This document shows positions 1 to 9,124 of a DNA stretch of 64,000 bases, in pieces. The stretch's first letter is position 1, and each line of letters opens with the position of its first letter. A program made the position numbers and the translations under genes. The notes below the pieces were generated by a model, which saw only the letters and a program-made list of their open reading frames with translations, was not told where the DNA came from and ran no database searches. This DNA comes from Vibrio quintilis (GTDB taxonomy: Bacteria; Pseudomonadota; Gammaproteobacteria; Enterobacterales; Vibrionaceae), in NCBI RefSeq assembly GCF_024529975.1, contig NZ_AP024897.1, positions 682,001 to 746,000 of the forward strand. The letters are read 5' to 3'.

Positions 1-485
1 TTGCACTGGGGATTGACCCGGATAGTGATGATCTTGAAAAGCTACGCTACGGGAAAGTCTGTATCCTCGCCGATGCGGACTCTGATGGGCTGCACATCGC
101 GACCCTGTTATGTGCTTTGTTCACCCGCCACTTCAGTGCGCTGGTGCGGGAAGGTCATGTGTATGTTGCTATGCCGCCGTTATACCGGATTGACTGCGGA
201 AAAGAAGTTTTCTATGCACTGGATGATCAGGAAAAAGACGGCGTTCTGGAACGTTTGAGCAAGAAAAAAGCGAAAACAAATGTTCAGCGCTTTAAAGGTT
301 TGGGTGAAATGAATCCGCTTCAGCTGCGTGAAACAACGATGGATCCGAATACCCGTCGCTTGGTTCAGCTGACGATTGATGATTCAGAGGCAACCAACGA
401 AATGATGGATATGCTGCTGGGTAAAAAGCGGGCTGATGATCGCCGCTCATGGCTACAAAACAACGGCGACCTGGCTGAGGTATAA
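1..485 (+). CDS. parE: DNA topoisomerase IV subunit B, C-terminal part (cut by window start)
   Basis: The reading frame begins at base 3 and runs to the stop at 485, giving about 160 C-terminal residues of the ATPase subunit of topoisomerase IV, which decatenates daughter chromosomes with ParC. The TOPRIM acidic motif is visible near the start ([11 protein letters not shown]), followed by the conserved [11 protein letters not shown] motif and the family-typical end DDRRSWLQ. The 5' part lies outside the window. parC follows after 5 bases, so the two subunits are almost certainly co-transcribed. Identification is by direct recognition of these motifs and by the neighbour. Confidence 0.97.
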   Translation, partial: ALGIDPDSDDLEKLRYGKVCILADADSDGLHIATLLCALFTRHFSALVREGHVYVAMPPLYRIDCGKEVFYALDDQEKDGVLERLSKKKAKTNVQRFKGLGEMNPLQLRETTMDPNTRRLVQLTIDDSEATNEMMDMLLGKKRADDRRSWLQNNGDLAEV

Positions 486-490
486 AAATT

Positions 491-2755
491 ATGGCGACAG
501 ATATCAGTTATGACGGCGTAGAACAGCTGCCGTTACGTAAGTTTACCGAAGATGCTTATCTTAATTATTCCATGTACGTCATCATGGACCGGGCATTGCC
601 ATACATCGGCGATGGGCTAAAACCGGTTCAGCGGCGGATCATTTATGCAATGTCGGAGCTGGGATTATCCGCTTCGTCAAAATACAAGAAGTCAGCCCGT
701 ACTGTCGGTGATGTTTTAGGTAAATATCACCCTCACGGTGATTCAGCCTGTTATGAAGCCATGGTACTCATGGCCCAGCCTTTCTCTTATCGTTATCCGC
801 TGGTTGATGGACAGGGAAACTGGGGGGCGCCGGATGATCCGAAATCATTCGCGGCCATGCGTTATACGGAAGCTAAATTATCAAAGTTTGCAGAATTGCT
901 TTTAGGTGAACTGGGGCAGGGAACGGTTGAATGGCAGCCAAACTTTGACGGCACCATGCGTGAACCTCAAATGTTGCCGGCCCGTTTACCTCATATTCTG
1001 TTAAATGGTGTGACCGGGATTGCCGTCGGAATGGCGACAGATATTCCGCCGCATAATGTCAGGGAAATTGCTGACGCAACCATTCACCTGATTGATCAGC
1101 CAAAGGCAGAGTTACCCGACTTAATGCAGTTTGTTCAGGGGCCGGATTATCCGACTGAAGCTGAGATTATCACGCCCCGGAATGATATTGAGAAGATTTA
1201 CCGCACCGGACGGGGCAGCATCAAAATGCGGGCGGTCTGGCATAAAGAAGGCGGTGAAATTGTGATTACATCGCTGCCACATCAGGTTTCCGGCGCTAAG
1301 TTGCTGGAGCAGATTGCGAATCTGATGCGGGCGAAGAAATTGCCGATGGTTGAAGATCTGCGGGATGAATCGGATCACGAAAACCCGACCAGAATTGTGA
1401 TCGTACCGGCGAAGAAACGTGAGAACAGCGATGTACTGATGGATCACTTGTTTGTCTCGACGGACCTTGAGAAAAGTTTCCGCGTCAATCTCAACATGAT
1501 TGGTCTGGATAAACGTCCGCAGGTCAAAGGGCTGGTGCAGATTCTTTCAGAATGGATCGAATACCGGCGTACGACAGTCAGACGCCGGTTGCAACATCGT
1601 CTGGATAATGTCCTGAAGCGGCTGCATATTCTCGAAGGTTTACTGGTTGCCTATCTGAATCTTGATGAGGTGATTGAAATCATCCGCACTGAGGATGAGC
1701 CGAAAGCAGTTCTGATGTCCCGTTTCGGAATTACCGAAATTCAGGCTGATGCGATTCTGGATACCCGTTTACGTCATCTGGCAAAACTGGAAGAGATGAA
1801 GATTCGTGGTGAACAGGATGAACTGGAAAAAGAACGTCAGAAACTGGAGCAGTTACTGGGTTCTGAAAGACGCCTGAATACCCTGCTGAAGAAAGAAATC
1901 AAAGCGGATGCAGAAAAATATGGCGATGATCGTCGTTCTCCGCTGATTGAGCGCTCTGAAGCCAAAGCGCTGACAGAGAGGGATTTAGTACCAAGTGAAC
2001 CAGTCACGGTTATTTTGTCGGATAAAGGCTGGATACGGCATGCCAAGGGGCATGACGTTGATTGTCAGGGGCTGAACTATAAATCCGGTGACAGCTATCT
2101 GGCCCATGCCTGTGGTAAAAGTAATCAACAGGCGGTCTTCTTTGGCAGTGACGGGCGTTCGTATTCACTCGAAGCTCATACCTTGCCTTCTGCACGCTCT
2201 CAGGGGGAACCGATTACCGGGCGACTGAATATTGCTCAGGGGACGACGATTCGTCAGGTCATTATGGGAGAAGAAGATCAGCTCTGGCTTGTCGGCTCTG
2301 ATGCCGGATATGGCTTTGTGTGTAAAGGAAGTGACTTACTGTCGAAAAACCGAAGTGGTAAGGCGCTGGTCAGTTTACCTGCGAATGCTGAAGTCATGAC
2401 GCCGCATACGGTCGTATCTCTTGACAGTGATGAAATCGTTGCGGTTACCAATCAGGGACGCATGCTGATTTTCCCAATTAAAGATCTGCCTCAACTGAGT
2501 AAAGGGAAAGGGAATAAAATTATCAATATTCCCGCAGCAAAAGCCAAAGAACGCGAAGAGTTCGTCTCTCACCTGATTGCTTTGCCTCAGGGTGCTTCAA
2601 TGACCATGTATGCAGGGAAACGAAAACTGGGCCTGAAACCGGAAGATCTGGATAACTTCCGTGGAGAACGTGGCCGCCGTGGTGCGCTGTTGCCAAGAGG
2701 CTTACAGCGGGTGAGCCGGATTGATGTCGAGCCGGTAAAAACTGACGCTGAATAA
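491..2755 (+). CDS. parC: DNA topoisomerase IV subunit A
   Basis: 754-residue breakage-reunion subunit of topoisomerase IV. The N-terminal winged-helix/tower region contains the quinolone-resistance region [15 protein letters not shown] with Ser85 and Glu89, both the drug-sensitive residues, and the catalytic tyrosine Tyr125 in AAMRYTEAK. The C-terminal third is the DNA-wrapping beta-pinwheel domain. Length is normal for the family (E. coli 752). It starts 5 bases after parE and is followed by a convergent terminator hairpin, so it is the last gene of its transcript. Nothing is broken or unusual. Confidence 0.98.
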   Translation: MATDISYDGVEQLPLRKFTEDAYLNYSMYVIMDRALPYIGDGLKPVQRRIIYAMSELGLSASSKYKKSARTVGDVLGKYHPHGDSACYEAMVLMAQPFSYRYPLVDGQGNWGAPDDPKSFAAMRYTEAKLSKFAELLLGELGQGTVEWQPNFDGTMREPQMLPARLPHILLNGVTGIAVGMATDIPPHNVREIADATIHLIDQPKAELPDLMQFVQGPDYPTEAEIITPRNDIEKIYRTGRGSIKMRAVWHKEGGEIVITSLPHQVSGAKLLEQIANLMRAKKLPMVEDLRDESDHENPTRIVIVPAKKRENSDVLMDHLFVSTDLEKSFRVNLNMIGLDKRPQVKGLVQILSEWIEYRRTTVRRRLQHRLDNVLKRLHILEGLLVAYLNLDEVIEIIRTEDEPKAVLMSRFGITEIQADAILDTRLRHLAKLEEMKIRGEQDELEKERQKLEQLLGSERRLNTLLKKEIKADAEKYGDDRRSPLIERSEAKALTERDLVPSEPVTVILSDKGWIRHAKGHDVDCQGLNYKSGDSYLAHACGKSNQQAVFFGSDGRSYSLEAHTLPSARSQGEPITGRLNIAQGTTIRQVIMGEEDQLWLVGSDAGYGFVCKGSDLLSKNRSGKALVSLPANAEVMTPHTVVSLDSDEIVAVTNQGRMLIFPIKDLPQLSKGKGNKIINIPAAKAKEREEFVSHLIALPQGASMTMYAGKRKLGLKPEDLDNFRGERGRRGALLPRGLQRVSRIDVEPVKTDAE

Positions 2756-2778
2756 GCCGGATAAAAAGATAATAAAAT

Positions 2779-2810
2779 GCCGTGCTTCGTGATACGTCGC
2801 ACGGCTTTCT
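2779..2810 (+). terminator. Rho-independent terminator after parC
   Basis: Perfect 7-bp stem GCCGTGC / GCACGGC with a 13-base loop, followed by a T-rich stretch, 23 bases after the parC stop. An A/T-rich stretch precedes the stem, so it may also act on transcripts from the converging DoxX-side operon. Confidence 0.8.
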
Positions 2811-2844
2811 TATCTGAGTTCAACAGTCCCGGGCATTGAAGAGG

Positions 2845-3321
2845 TCAGGTAATTCTGCGGGAAGGGAACCAGTAATCCACGGCAAATTGCCCGCCACCGC
2901 GAATCATCAGAAATAAGCTGATAGCCAGCCAGGTTGCATGGGTCGGATAAGCATCGGGATAGACAAAGATCTGAATGACCAGCGTCATTACAAATATGCC
3001 GAAAGCGGCCAGCTGAGTCATGAACCCTGCCAGTAACAAGACCGGGAGCAGATGTTCTGCGATAGTTGCCATCTGTGCTGCCAGCGTATAGTCGATGAGT
3101 GGCAGGTTATATTCATGTTCAAATAAAAATAATGTGCTGTCTTTCAATACCGGCCAGCCTAATTGTATATCCCCTTCCTTCATCAGATTCAGGGAAAAAC
3201 CTTCGACCTTTGTTTGTCCTGAAAGCCAGAAGACGGCAGCAAGCGCAAAGCGCCCGGTTAACAGAGCAACAGACTCAATCCATTGCGAACTTAGTAGCGT
3301 TCTGAATGGGTTTATCAGCAT
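2845..3321 (-). CDS. DoxX family membrane protein of the bufferin operon
   Basis: 158-residue integral membrane protein with about four hydrophobic segments and the DoxX-like opening (LLTGRFALAAVFWLSGQTKVEGF). It is the last gene of a four-gene cluster and overlaps the DUF2063 gene by 7 bases, so it is translationally coupled. DoxX-type proteins accompany many DUF692/DUF2063/DUF2282 clusters; their biochemical role there is not settled, and a redox or membrane-partner role is an inference. The family call is firm and the function uncertain. Confidence 0.85.
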   Translation of the reverse strand: MLINPFRTLLSSQWIESVALLTGRFALAAVFWLSGQTKVEGFSLNLMKEGDIQLGWPVLKDSTLFLFEHEYNLPLIDYTLAAQMATIAEHLLPVLLLAGFMTQLAAFGIFVMTLVIQIFVYPDAYPTHATWLAISLFLMIRGGGQFAVDYWFPSRRIT

Positions 3322-4082
3322 GATTTATCTCCCTGAACCTTGTGGATTTCTTTAATAACAGGCTTTTGGACGATGTTAGCGAACATATCAGATAAACCTT
3401 CTTCGTCAAGGTGAGCACATGCCTGAGCAAAGGAGTGCCCAAGCAGAAACTGAGAAAGCATGTGCCACTCTTCAGAGGAAATCAGGTAGAAATGACCATA
3501 TAAATTTTTCTTGGTCAGTAATAAGAATTCGGGTTTTTGCCAGTCAATATTTTCTAAATTTTTCTGTGAACCGGCCTGATGCGCCAGATAAATTGAACCG
3601 ACCGCATAGGTGGTTTTCCACAAAAGAATATTTTTGGTCAGTTGCCATTGGGTGAGTGTCGGATCATCAAATCCCATGATTTTTTGCTGAATTTCCCCGG
3701 GTGACAGGGTTTTATCTTCTGCGGCATGGGTTAACTGAAGCAGCTGATATTCCAGCCGGGCAAGTTCGTTCAGGTAGGGTATGCCCGCCAGTTCAGGAAA
3801 TTGGGTCACAAAATTTGCGAATTCGCCGCCATATTCACTCAGCACAGGGCTGGATGGCGGTGTATGCTGGATGTATTGATAGGCCAGCGCATCAAAACAC
3901 TGAGAGCCGACGAGCATTTTGCACACCGGAAAAACTTCGCCCAGGGCTTCAATCAGAGAACTGAACACATTATTCCGATAGATCGATAAACGGATCTTCT
4001 TCTCGCTGGAGGAGTCGGCTTTCATATAGGTCAGTATCTTATCCTGCTCAAAAAGAATCGACTGGCTAAAGTGATGTTGCAT
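3315..4082 (-). CDS. DUF2063 family partner protein (HvfC/BufC-like)
   Basis: 255 residues from an ATG at 4082; the open frame extends further upstream but only inside the preceding gene. Proteins of this family bind the DUF692 (MNIO) enzyme and help present its peptide substrate. The N-terminal half (HHFSQSILFEQDK, later LIEALGEVFPVCKMLVG) is typical of DUF2063. The start overlaps the DUF692 gene by 17 bases and the end overlaps DoxX by 7, indicating a tightly coupled operon. Family assignment is from sequence pattern plus gene context; the partner role is known for the family, not shown here. Confidence 0.88.
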   Translation of the reverse strand: MQHHFSQSILFEQDKILTYMKADSSSEKKIRLSIYRNNVFSSLIEALGEVFPVCKMLVGSQCFDALAYQYIQHTPPSSPVLSEYGGEFANFVTQFPELAGIPYLNELARLEYQLLQLTHAAEDKTLSPGEIQQKIMGFDDPTLTQWQLTKNILLWKTTYAVGSIYLAHQAGSQKNLENIDWQKPEFLLLTKKNLYGHFYLISSEEWHMLSQFLLGHSFAQACAHLDEEGLSDMFANIVQKPVIKEIHKVQGDKSC

Positions 4083-4974
4083 GGCGTCCTCCCTGTGGCT
4101 GCCGGATTGGTATATTCCTGCGAATTCCATCGGCCTGGATTGCCTGACGCTGCAGTGTTTCGAACTCGGGTAACTGCCCGTCCCACTCGATGAGTGTGGG
4201 TTTATCTCCGGATAATTCCAGCATGTACTGATACAGTTGCCAGACATCTTCAGAGACTTCACGATCGTGGGCATCGATCTTCAGCGGAACCTCTTCATTC
4301 TGATCCAGTGCATAACCGGCCAGATGGATTTGAGCAACGTCCTGAAGCGGAAAGCGACGAATATATTCATAAGGATCCTGTCTGTGGTTAAAGCAGGAAA
4401 CTTCGACATTATTCACATCCAGAAGCAGTTGGCAGCCGGTTCGCCGGGCAATCTGGCTGATAAATGTGGTTTCATCCAGCGTACTCTCAGCAAACCGGAA
4501 ATAGGTCGAAGGATTTTCGATTAATATCTGACGCTGAAGCCGTTCCTGAACCTGATCAATATGATTGCAAACCTGTTGCAGTGTTTTCTGTGTATATGGC
4601 ACCGGAAGTAAGTCATTGAAAAAATGACTAAAGTGACTTGACCAGGCCAGATGTTCTGAAAACACAATCGGGTCAATCCATTCCACCAGCTTTGCAACCC
4701 GCTCTAAATGTTCCGGATTCAGCGGTGCTTCTCCGCCGATTGATAACCCGACACCATGAACTGTCACCGGGTAATGCTCACGGATTTTTTCAAGATAATG
4801 GATTGCCGGACCGCCGGAAGATAAATAATTCTCTGCATGAATTTCAAAAAAACCAACCTGAGGCAGGTTTTCCAGAATGGTCTGAAAATAACGGGGTTTC
4901 AGACTCACCCCGGATAAAGCCGGAAAAGACGGAGGCGTTGTGCCTCCGGAACTCAATAACAAGGGTTGATTCAT
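4066..4974 (-). CDS. DUF692 / MNIO multinuclear iron peptide-modifying enzyme (HvfB/BufB-like)
   Basis: 302-residue TIM-barrel enzyme of the multinuclear non-haem iron-dependent oxidative family, which modifies cysteines of a ribosomal peptide. Expected metal ligands are visible in order: FFEIHAENY, IVFSEHLAW, LIENPSTYF, LLLDVNNVE, QIHLAGY, DAHDREV and LIEWD. It lies 9 bases downstream of the DUF2282 peptide gene, its probable substrate, and overlaps the DUF2063 partner gene. In characterised bufferin systems such a set makes oxazolone/thiooxazole-containing peptides that sequester copper; that role is inferred here by homology. Confidence 0.93.
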   Translation of the reverse strand: MNQPLLLSSGGTTPPSFPALSGVSLKPRYFQTILENLPQVGFFEIHAENYLSSGGPAIHYLEKIREHYPVTVHGVGLSIGGEAPLNPEHLERVAKLVEWIDPIVFSEHLAWSSHFSHFFNDLLPVPYTQKTLQQVCNHIDQVQERLQRQILIENPSTYFRFAESTLDETTFISQIARRTGCQLLLDVNNVEVSCFNHRQDPYEYIRRFPLQDVAQIHLAGYALDQNEEVPLKIDAHDREVSEDVWQLYQYMLELSGDKPTLIEWDGQLPEFETLQRQAIQADGIRRNIPIRQPQGGRHATSL

Positions 4975-4983
4975 ACAAAAACC

Positions 4984-5259
4984 TTAGAATGCTTTGAGCT
5001 GACCATGACCGGTTGGTGAAGTCGGAGATTTCATCTCCATACAGGTACCTTTAGGAACCAGTTTCCAGGCATTGCCCTGATAATCTGTTTTTGACGTTCC
5101 GGCACAAGATGTTCCCGGGCCTGCTGCGCAGTCATTTTGTCCTGCCAGTGCTACGCCATAACATTTTTCTTTCCCACCGGCATGAGCAGGTAAAGTTGCA
5201 GCTGAAAGAGAGACCGCCGTCGTTAAAGCAAGTGCCAGAGATGCTGTTGATTTATTCAT
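4984..5259 (-). CDS. DUF2282 bufferin-type secreted peptide precursor
   Basis: 91-residue precursor. It opens with a Sec signal peptide (basic MNKSTAS, hydrophobic core, cleavage after AHA at about residue 27), followed by a mature part with four cysteines: [22 protein letters not shown] and KGTCMEM. This pattern is diagnostic of DUF2282 proteins (BufA1/HvfA-like). The peptide is the presumed substrate of the DUF692 enzyme encoded 9 bases downstream and would buffer excess metal, probably copper, in the periplasm. It is the first gene of the operon and has an ECF-type promoter at 5300-5326. The product is well recognised; the metal specificity is inference. Confidence 0.92.
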   Translation of the reverse strand: MNKSTASLALALTTAVSLSAATLPAHAGGKEKCYGVALAGQNDCAAGPGTSCAGTSKTDYQGNAWKLVPKGTCMEMKSPTSPTGHGQLKAF

Positions 5260-5299
5260 GGTGTATTCCTCACTAGATTGTTTGTTTATTCCCTTATTT

Positions 5300-5326
5300 G
5301 ACGGGAGACTCTATGAAAGTATTACA
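5300..5326 (-). promoter_or_regulatory. Probable ECF sigma promoter of the bufferin operon
   Basis: Reading the minus strand, TGTAAT (5326-5321), 17 bases, then CGTC (5303-5300), with TTTCAGG directly upstream of the first element. The same two elements with identical spacing occur at 6494-6468 in front of the sigma gene. CGTC as a -10 core is characteristic of ECF promoters. Shared architecture at the only two operon starts of this cluster is the evidence. Confidence 0.7.
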
Positions 5327-5344
5327 CCTGAAATGCAACTTTTT

Positions 5345-5536
5345 TTATTTTTCTGGATTATTATTTTCTCCATTTACATAACCCTTTGAAATGTCTCTGA
5401 GATCTTTCATTTGGATACCAAAGCGACGACAACCCACACACATTGCAGTGTGAACCCGAAGTGCAATGATCTCTTTTGCGGACAATGGGCGCTCCATCTG
5501 TTCAGAAAGGAGCCGGGTTGCTTGTTTACAGTTCAT
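5345..5536 (-). CDS. Short zinc-finger anti-sigma factor
   Basis: 63 residues from an ATG at 5536, chosen because AGGAGA precedes it and because it overlaps the sigma gene stop as ATGA. The protein has the zf-HC2 anti-sigma signature: an N-terminal Cys (NCKQATRLLSEQMERPL) and His-x3-Cys-x2-Cys (VHTAMCVGC). There is no transmembrane segment, so it is a soluble anti-sigma factor. It would hold the co-encoded ECF sigma inactive until a signal, perhaps metal or oxidative stress, releases it. The signal is inferred from the adjacent bufferin operon. Confidence 0.85.
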   Translation of the reverse strand: MNCKQATRLLSEQMERPLSAKEIIALRVHTAMCVGCRRFGIQMKDLRDISKGYVNGENNNPEK

Positions 5537-6180
5537 GATGATTTCTCCTGCAGATACCAGTTGTTTTCCAGACACTCTCTGAGTCTCAGTCGTGCCCGGT
5601 ACAAAGTGACATTCAGATGGTTAACCGAAATTGTTTCATTGTGGCAAATCTCTGTTGACTCAAGTTCAAGGAATTCACGCATCATAAACAGGCGGCCGTA
5701 ACGTTCAGGGAGTGCGTTCAGACAGGTTTCAAATACCCGCCAGAAATGTTCGCTTTCAATACCGGAATCCGGCTGCTGCCATTTCACCGGCCGTTCATGT
5801 TTATGCCAGTGTCCGTTTTTATTAAACAGCTGTTCCATCAGCCCTTCTTCATTGCCACAATAGCCGTCAGAACAATGTCCTGATTCAAGCTGGCTGGCTG
5901 CTGTTGTGCGTTTTTCTTTTCTCAGCAAGTCAATTAACTTGTTTTTCAGAATGGCAAAAATCCATGTTTTTAACGCAGCCTGGCGCTCAAATTTATCGAT
6001 ATTTTGGTAGGCTGAGATGATGGCTTCCTGAACGGCATCTTCGGCCAGGTGTTCATCCTGTATCTGTAAAATGGCAAATTTCACCATTTGTTTTCTCAGG
6101 GATTCGATGAAATCCGCGTCATGGAAAATAGCTTTCCCTGATATTTCTGATGGTTGAATATTAGAATTTAGTTGTGTCAT
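5533..6180 (-). CDS. ECF-family RNA polymerase sigma factor
   Basis: 215 residues. Region 2 is clear (HLAEDAVQEAIISAYQ, AALKTWIFAILKN) and region 4 has the helix-turn-helix stretch LPERYGRLFMMREFLELES. Between them lies an unusually long linker rich in His and Cys (GHCSDGYCGNEE, NGHWHKHERP), which could bind metal. The gene overlaps the anti-sigma gene by four bases. A promoter with ECF architecture sits about 290 bases upstream and matches the one of the bufferin operon, implying autoregulation. The regulon proposal is inference. Confidence 0.92.
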   Translation of the reverse strand: MTQLNSNIQPSEISGKAIFHDADFIESLRKQMVKFAILQIQDEHLAEDAVQEAIISAYQNIDKFERQAALKTWIFAILKNKLIDLLRKEKRTTAASQLESGHCSDGYCGNEEGLMEQLFNKNGHWHKHERPVKWQQPDSGIESEHFWRVFETCLNALPERYGRLFMMREFLELESTEICHNETISVNHLNVTLYRARLRLRECLENNWYLQEKSS

Positions 6181-6467
6181 TACTCATCTCTTGAGGTATT
6201 CCCTGTATTTGATAAGTGTATACGCAAGTTACCGGAATACATGAAGTTCACATAAATTTTAACAATTGATATATCTTATGAATACAGTGCAAAAGCGATT
6301 CATTTCAATATGAATGAAGCTTTATATCCAGGCAACCTGAAGATGAATGGTTCAGCCTGCAGCTGAAAAGTACAGTTCAAGGAAAGAGAATGCTGGAATG
6401 AACCCACCTTTCAAATTCTCCTGGCACTGAAATCTTCATCTTCAGGTTGTCTGTGTATAAGTCTTAA
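6181..6467 (-). other. Long structured leader of the sigma factor gene
   Basis: No gene is visible in this 287-base stretch. If transcription starts at the ECF promoter at 6468-6494, it is a long 5' untranslated leader. A 15-bp perfect inverted repeat, CAACCTGAAGATGAA at 6333-6347 and its complement at 6426-6440, encloses about 78 bases and can extend further through TTCAG/CTGAA pairing. This would fold the leader into a long stem. Confidence 0.45.
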
Positions 6468-6494
6468 GACGAACAGGGAGGCGGAAATATTACA
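6468..6494 (-). promoter_or_regulatory. Probable autoregulated ECF promoter of the sigma/anti-sigma operon
   Basis: TGTAAT (6494-6489), 17 bases, CGTC (6471-6468) on the minus strand, preceded by TTTCAGG. The layout is identical to that of the bufferin promoter. It lies between yacG and the sigma gene and points at the latter. Confidence 0.68.
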
Positions 6495-6516
6495 CCTGAA
6501 AGAGAAATTTCAGGTG
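6493..6516 (-). terminator. Palindromic hairpin after yacG
   Basis: Perfect 9-bp dyad CACCTGAAA / TTTCAGGTG with a 6-base loop, 16 bases after the yacG stop, followed on the minus strand by a weakly T-rich TAATATTT. It may end the pil-coaE-zapD-yacG transcript. Its left arm overlaps the ECF -35 element, so it could also be part of that promoter's control. Confidence 0.45.
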
Positions 6517-6531
6517 CAGAGCAGAAAGGAT

Positions 6532-6735
6532 TTATACAGAGGTATGATCTTCGGACCAGCCATCAGCATCTGACATATCCGGCGCGCCGGGAATAGCCTT
6601 TTCTTCATTGGCCCATGTACCGAAATCAATCATCTGGCACTTCTTGCTACAAAAAGGGCGAAAGGGACTTTGTTCACTCCATTCCACAGCTTTATTACAG
6701 TGAGGACATTTAACAGTGGTGACTTTTTTACTCAT
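6532..6735 (-). CDS. yacG: DNA gyrase inhibitor / zinc-binding protein YacG
   Basis: 67-residue protein with the four zinc cysteines in CPHC near the N-terminus and CSKKC around residue 30, the family's [15 protein letters not shown] motif, and an acidic tail. In E. coli YacG binds GyrB and inhibits gyrase. It follows zapD by 17 bases, as in other gamma-proteobacteria (coaE-zapD-yacG). Length and motif are standard. Confidence 0.95.
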   Translation of the reverse strand: MSKKVTTVKCPHCNKAVEWSEQSPFRPFCSKKCQMIDFGTWANEEKAIPGAPDMSDADGWSEDHTSV

Positions 6736-6752
6736 AAATTTATCTTGATCCG

Positions 6753-7493
6753 TTAACTACAAATTGCCAGTTCAAAATGAACATCCCGTGAACAGGCCTG
6801 ACTTGATTCGAATTCAATAAATTTTATCGCAAAACGGTTTTTATGTCCCGATATCATTGGATAAACGCCATATTCAAGGGGAATGTTTAACCGGAGAATA
6901 TTCGCTTCTTCGGCATCGCTCTGATAGAAGCCTTCATGTGCTGTATGCGCTTTGAAGTGCCCGGTTTCTCTGGCCAGTTTCAGCCAGATATGTAAAGCAG
7001 CTGCAAGCGGATGTAATGACTGAATCCAGGATTTTGCATCTCTTTGTTTGTCTTCAACCGGCAAGCGGAGCCAGTAATGTAATGCTGGCAGGTCAAAGCA
7101 GCATGAACCGCCGGGCAAATTGAATCGCTGGCGGATTGTTGTCAGGAACCGTTCATCTTTTAATTCGATGCCGAACCTGTCTGAATTAATCAGACTGGTA
7201 TGTATATCATCGATTTCTGTCAGCAAGGTTTGCAGAACATGCTGGTCGACGCCATCTACATCCATCCAGTTACGATAAATATTTTTCTGTTTTTCGAGGT
7301 CTTTTGCTAATTCATTGCGTAACTGGATTTGTTCGAAAATATCCAGCAGATCAAAAAGTGCGCGGAAAAATAACTGATGTTGGTATTGATTACTAAATTG
7401 GGACGCCGCATGGAGCTGTGCAAGCAAAGCCTCAACTCTCAGATAAATACGAGTTTTCTCGTTTAAAGGGTGTTCAAAGTAATGCGTGGTCAT
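6753..7493 (-). CDS. zapD: Cell division protein ZapD
   Basis: 246-residue cytoplasmic protein that cross-links FtsZ filaments at the division site. It opens with the recognisable family pattern [17 protein letters not shown] and shows the conserved [18 protein letters not shown] stretch around residues 125-143. It is encoded downstream of coaE and upstream of yacG, the usual order. The length matches E. coli ZapD (247). Confidence 0.95.
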   Translation of the reverse strand: MTTHYFEHPLNEKTRIYLRVEALLAQLHAASQFSNQYQHQLFFRALFDLLDIFEQIQLRNELAKDLEKQKNIYRNWMDVDGVDQHVLQTLLTEIDDIHTSLINSDRFGIELKDERFLTTIRQRFNLPGGSCCFDLPALHYWLRLPVEDKQRDAKSWIQSLHPLAAALHIWLKLARETGHFKAHTAHEGFYQSDAEEANILRLNIPLEYGVYPMISGHKNRFAIKFIEFESSQACSRDVHFELAICS

Positions 7494-7525
7494 TTAGCTA
7501 GCCTTTATTACCGTTATTTCTATTC

Positions 7526-8134
7526 TCACAAATTTTTACTGATAATTGCCAGATACTTTTGATGTAATTCTGTGACACGGGACAAAAGTTTATTGTTTTC
7601 TGTATCATTTTTAATCACGTCATTTGCGACAGCAAGCCGTTCAGAACGTGTTGCCTGTGATGACAAAATATTCTGAGCCTGTTGCCTGCTGACACCATCG
7701 CGTAACATCACCCGTTCGATTTGTGTTGATTCGCTGACATCTACAACCAGTATCCGCTGCGCTAAATGCTGCAGTTGATTTTCAACCAGTAGCGGAACAA
7801 CCAATAATGCATAAGCAGAGTTGACCTGATTCAGTGCCCGCTGCATTTCTTCTCTGATCATGGGGTGAAGTAATTGATCCAGCCATTGTTTCTCTTCAGG
7901 ATAAGTAAAGATGATTTCTCTGAGTTTTGCCCGGTTCAATGAACCATCATCAAGAATTATTTTCTGACCAAAGTGATCTTCGATAGCTTTCAGCCCCGGA
8001 GTACCTTGCGCCACAACCTGTCTGGCAATGATATCTGCATCGATAATATCTATTCCGAAATCGCGGGAAAATATCTCCGCAACTGTGGATTTTCCGCTGG
8101 CTATCCCGCCAGTGAGTCCCACAACAAAAGCCAT
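7526..8134 (-). CDS. coaE: Dephospho-CoA kinase
   Basis: 202 residues. It catalyses the last step of coenzyme A synthesis, phosphorylating the ribose 3'-OH of dephospho-CoA with ATP. The P-loop GLTGGIASGKSTV is at residues 6-18, the substrate/lid region is DADIIARQVV, and the conserved HPMIREEM follows. It sits one base after pilD, so it is part of the pil transcript, as in Vibrio and Pseudomonas (pilD-coaE). Confidence 0.97.
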   Translation of the reverse strand: MAFVVGLTGGIASGKSTVAEIFSRDFGIDIIDADIIARQVVAQGTPGLKAIEDHFGQKIILDDGSLNRAKLREIIFTYPEEKQWLDQLLHPMIREEMQRALNQVNSAYALLVVPLLVENQLQHLAQRILVVDVSESTQIERVMLRDGVSRQQAQNILSSQATRSERLAVANDVIKNDTENNKLLSRVTELHQKYLAIISKNL

Positions 8135-8135
8135 T

Positions 8136-9011
8136 TTATCCTCCGGTTCCGGTGAGAATGAGTGAATACCAGTTCAGAATGTCAGCACCCCAAATCAGAC
8201 ACAACCATCCGGCGATGGCTAAAGACGGACCAAAAGGAAACCCCTGGTTGATATCATCTTTTTTCATCAGTAAAAAAGTTACGCCAAACATGATGCCAAT
8301 AATTGAGGCAATAAAAATGATGATTGGCAGCATTTGCCAGCCCATCCAGGCGCCGAGTGCAGCGAAGAGCTTAAAGTCTCCGTATCCCATCCCTTCTTTT
8401 TTGGTTAATAGTTTGAATATCCAGTACACGGACCAGAGCGATAAATAACCGGCTATCGCCCCAATCACAGCTGAATCCAGGGACATCGGGGAGAGACCAG
8501 CTAAAGAAAGCAGAATTCCTCCCCACATCAGTGGCAGCGTAATGGAATCAGGCAGTAACATCGTATCTAAATCAATCATTGCAGCTGCAATGACAGCGAA
8601 AGTAAACAACAGGAGTGCTGCTGTGTATAAGGTCATTCCGGTATGAAGTGCAATCACACAACTGGCTGTGGCTGAGACCAGTTCAATCAGTGGATAGCGG
8701 GCTGAAATTTTCTCCTGACAGTACGCACATTTTCCCCGCAGAAACAGCCAGCTGATCACAGGAATATTATGCCAGGGCCGGATGGGATGATGGCAGTGAG
8801 GGCAAAATGAATGTGGCCGGCTCAGAGTTACGGGCTTATCCGTGATCGGAATTTCATATTCAGGAAATGTTTCCGCAAAGTCCTGCTTCCAGGCAAGCGT
8901 CATCATTTGAGGTAAGCGGTAGATGACAACATTGAGAAAACTGCCAATAATCAGCCCGAAGATGGTAACAAACAAAGGAAATAACCAGGGATAAAAAAAG
9001 AAAGCGTCCAT
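8136..9011 (-). CDS. pilD: Type IV prepilin peptidase / N-methyltransferase
   Basis: 291-residue inner-membrane aspartic protease (A24 family) that cleaves type IV prepilins and type II secretion pseudopilins and N-methylates the new terminus. The cytoplasmic N-terminal domain has the two zinc CxxC pairs (CPHCHHP, CAYCQEK). The catalytic aspartates are in MIDLDTMLLPD and in GMGYGDFKLFAALG. About eight hydrophobic segments are visible. It is encoded with pilB and pilC, the usual arrangement. Confidence 0.97.
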   Translation of the reverse strand: MDAFFFYPWLFPLFVTIFGLIIGSFLNVVIYRLPQMMTLAWKQDFAETFPEYEIPITDKPVTLSRPHSFCPHCHHPIRPWHNIPVISWLFLRGKCAYCQEKISARYPLIELVSATASCVIALHTGMTLYTAALLLFTFAVIAAAMIDLDTMLLPDSITLPLMWGGILLSLAGLSPMSLDSAVIGAIAGYLSLWSVYWIFKLLTKKEGMGYGDFKLFAALGAWMGWQMLPIIIFIASIIGIMFGVTFLLMKKDDINQGFPFGPSLAIAGWLCLIWGADILNWYSLILTGTGG

Positions 9012-9124
9012 TAAATGTTCTCAGTGTGATGATATTTCTGTATCAAGAGCTTCAGTCTCTTCTGTCGTGGTCAGGCTGAATCAGACCATTTTACAAAACA
9101 GTCAGTTAATTCGCCCCGAGTATA

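Noticed and set aside
1..258. Open frame of 85 residues at the window start
   Set aside because: It is out of frame with the conserved ParE TOPRIM and C-terminal motifs, which occupy the same bases.
865..890. Quinolone-resistance mutation in ParC
   Set aside because: Ser85 and Glu89 are the susceptible residues; no change seen.
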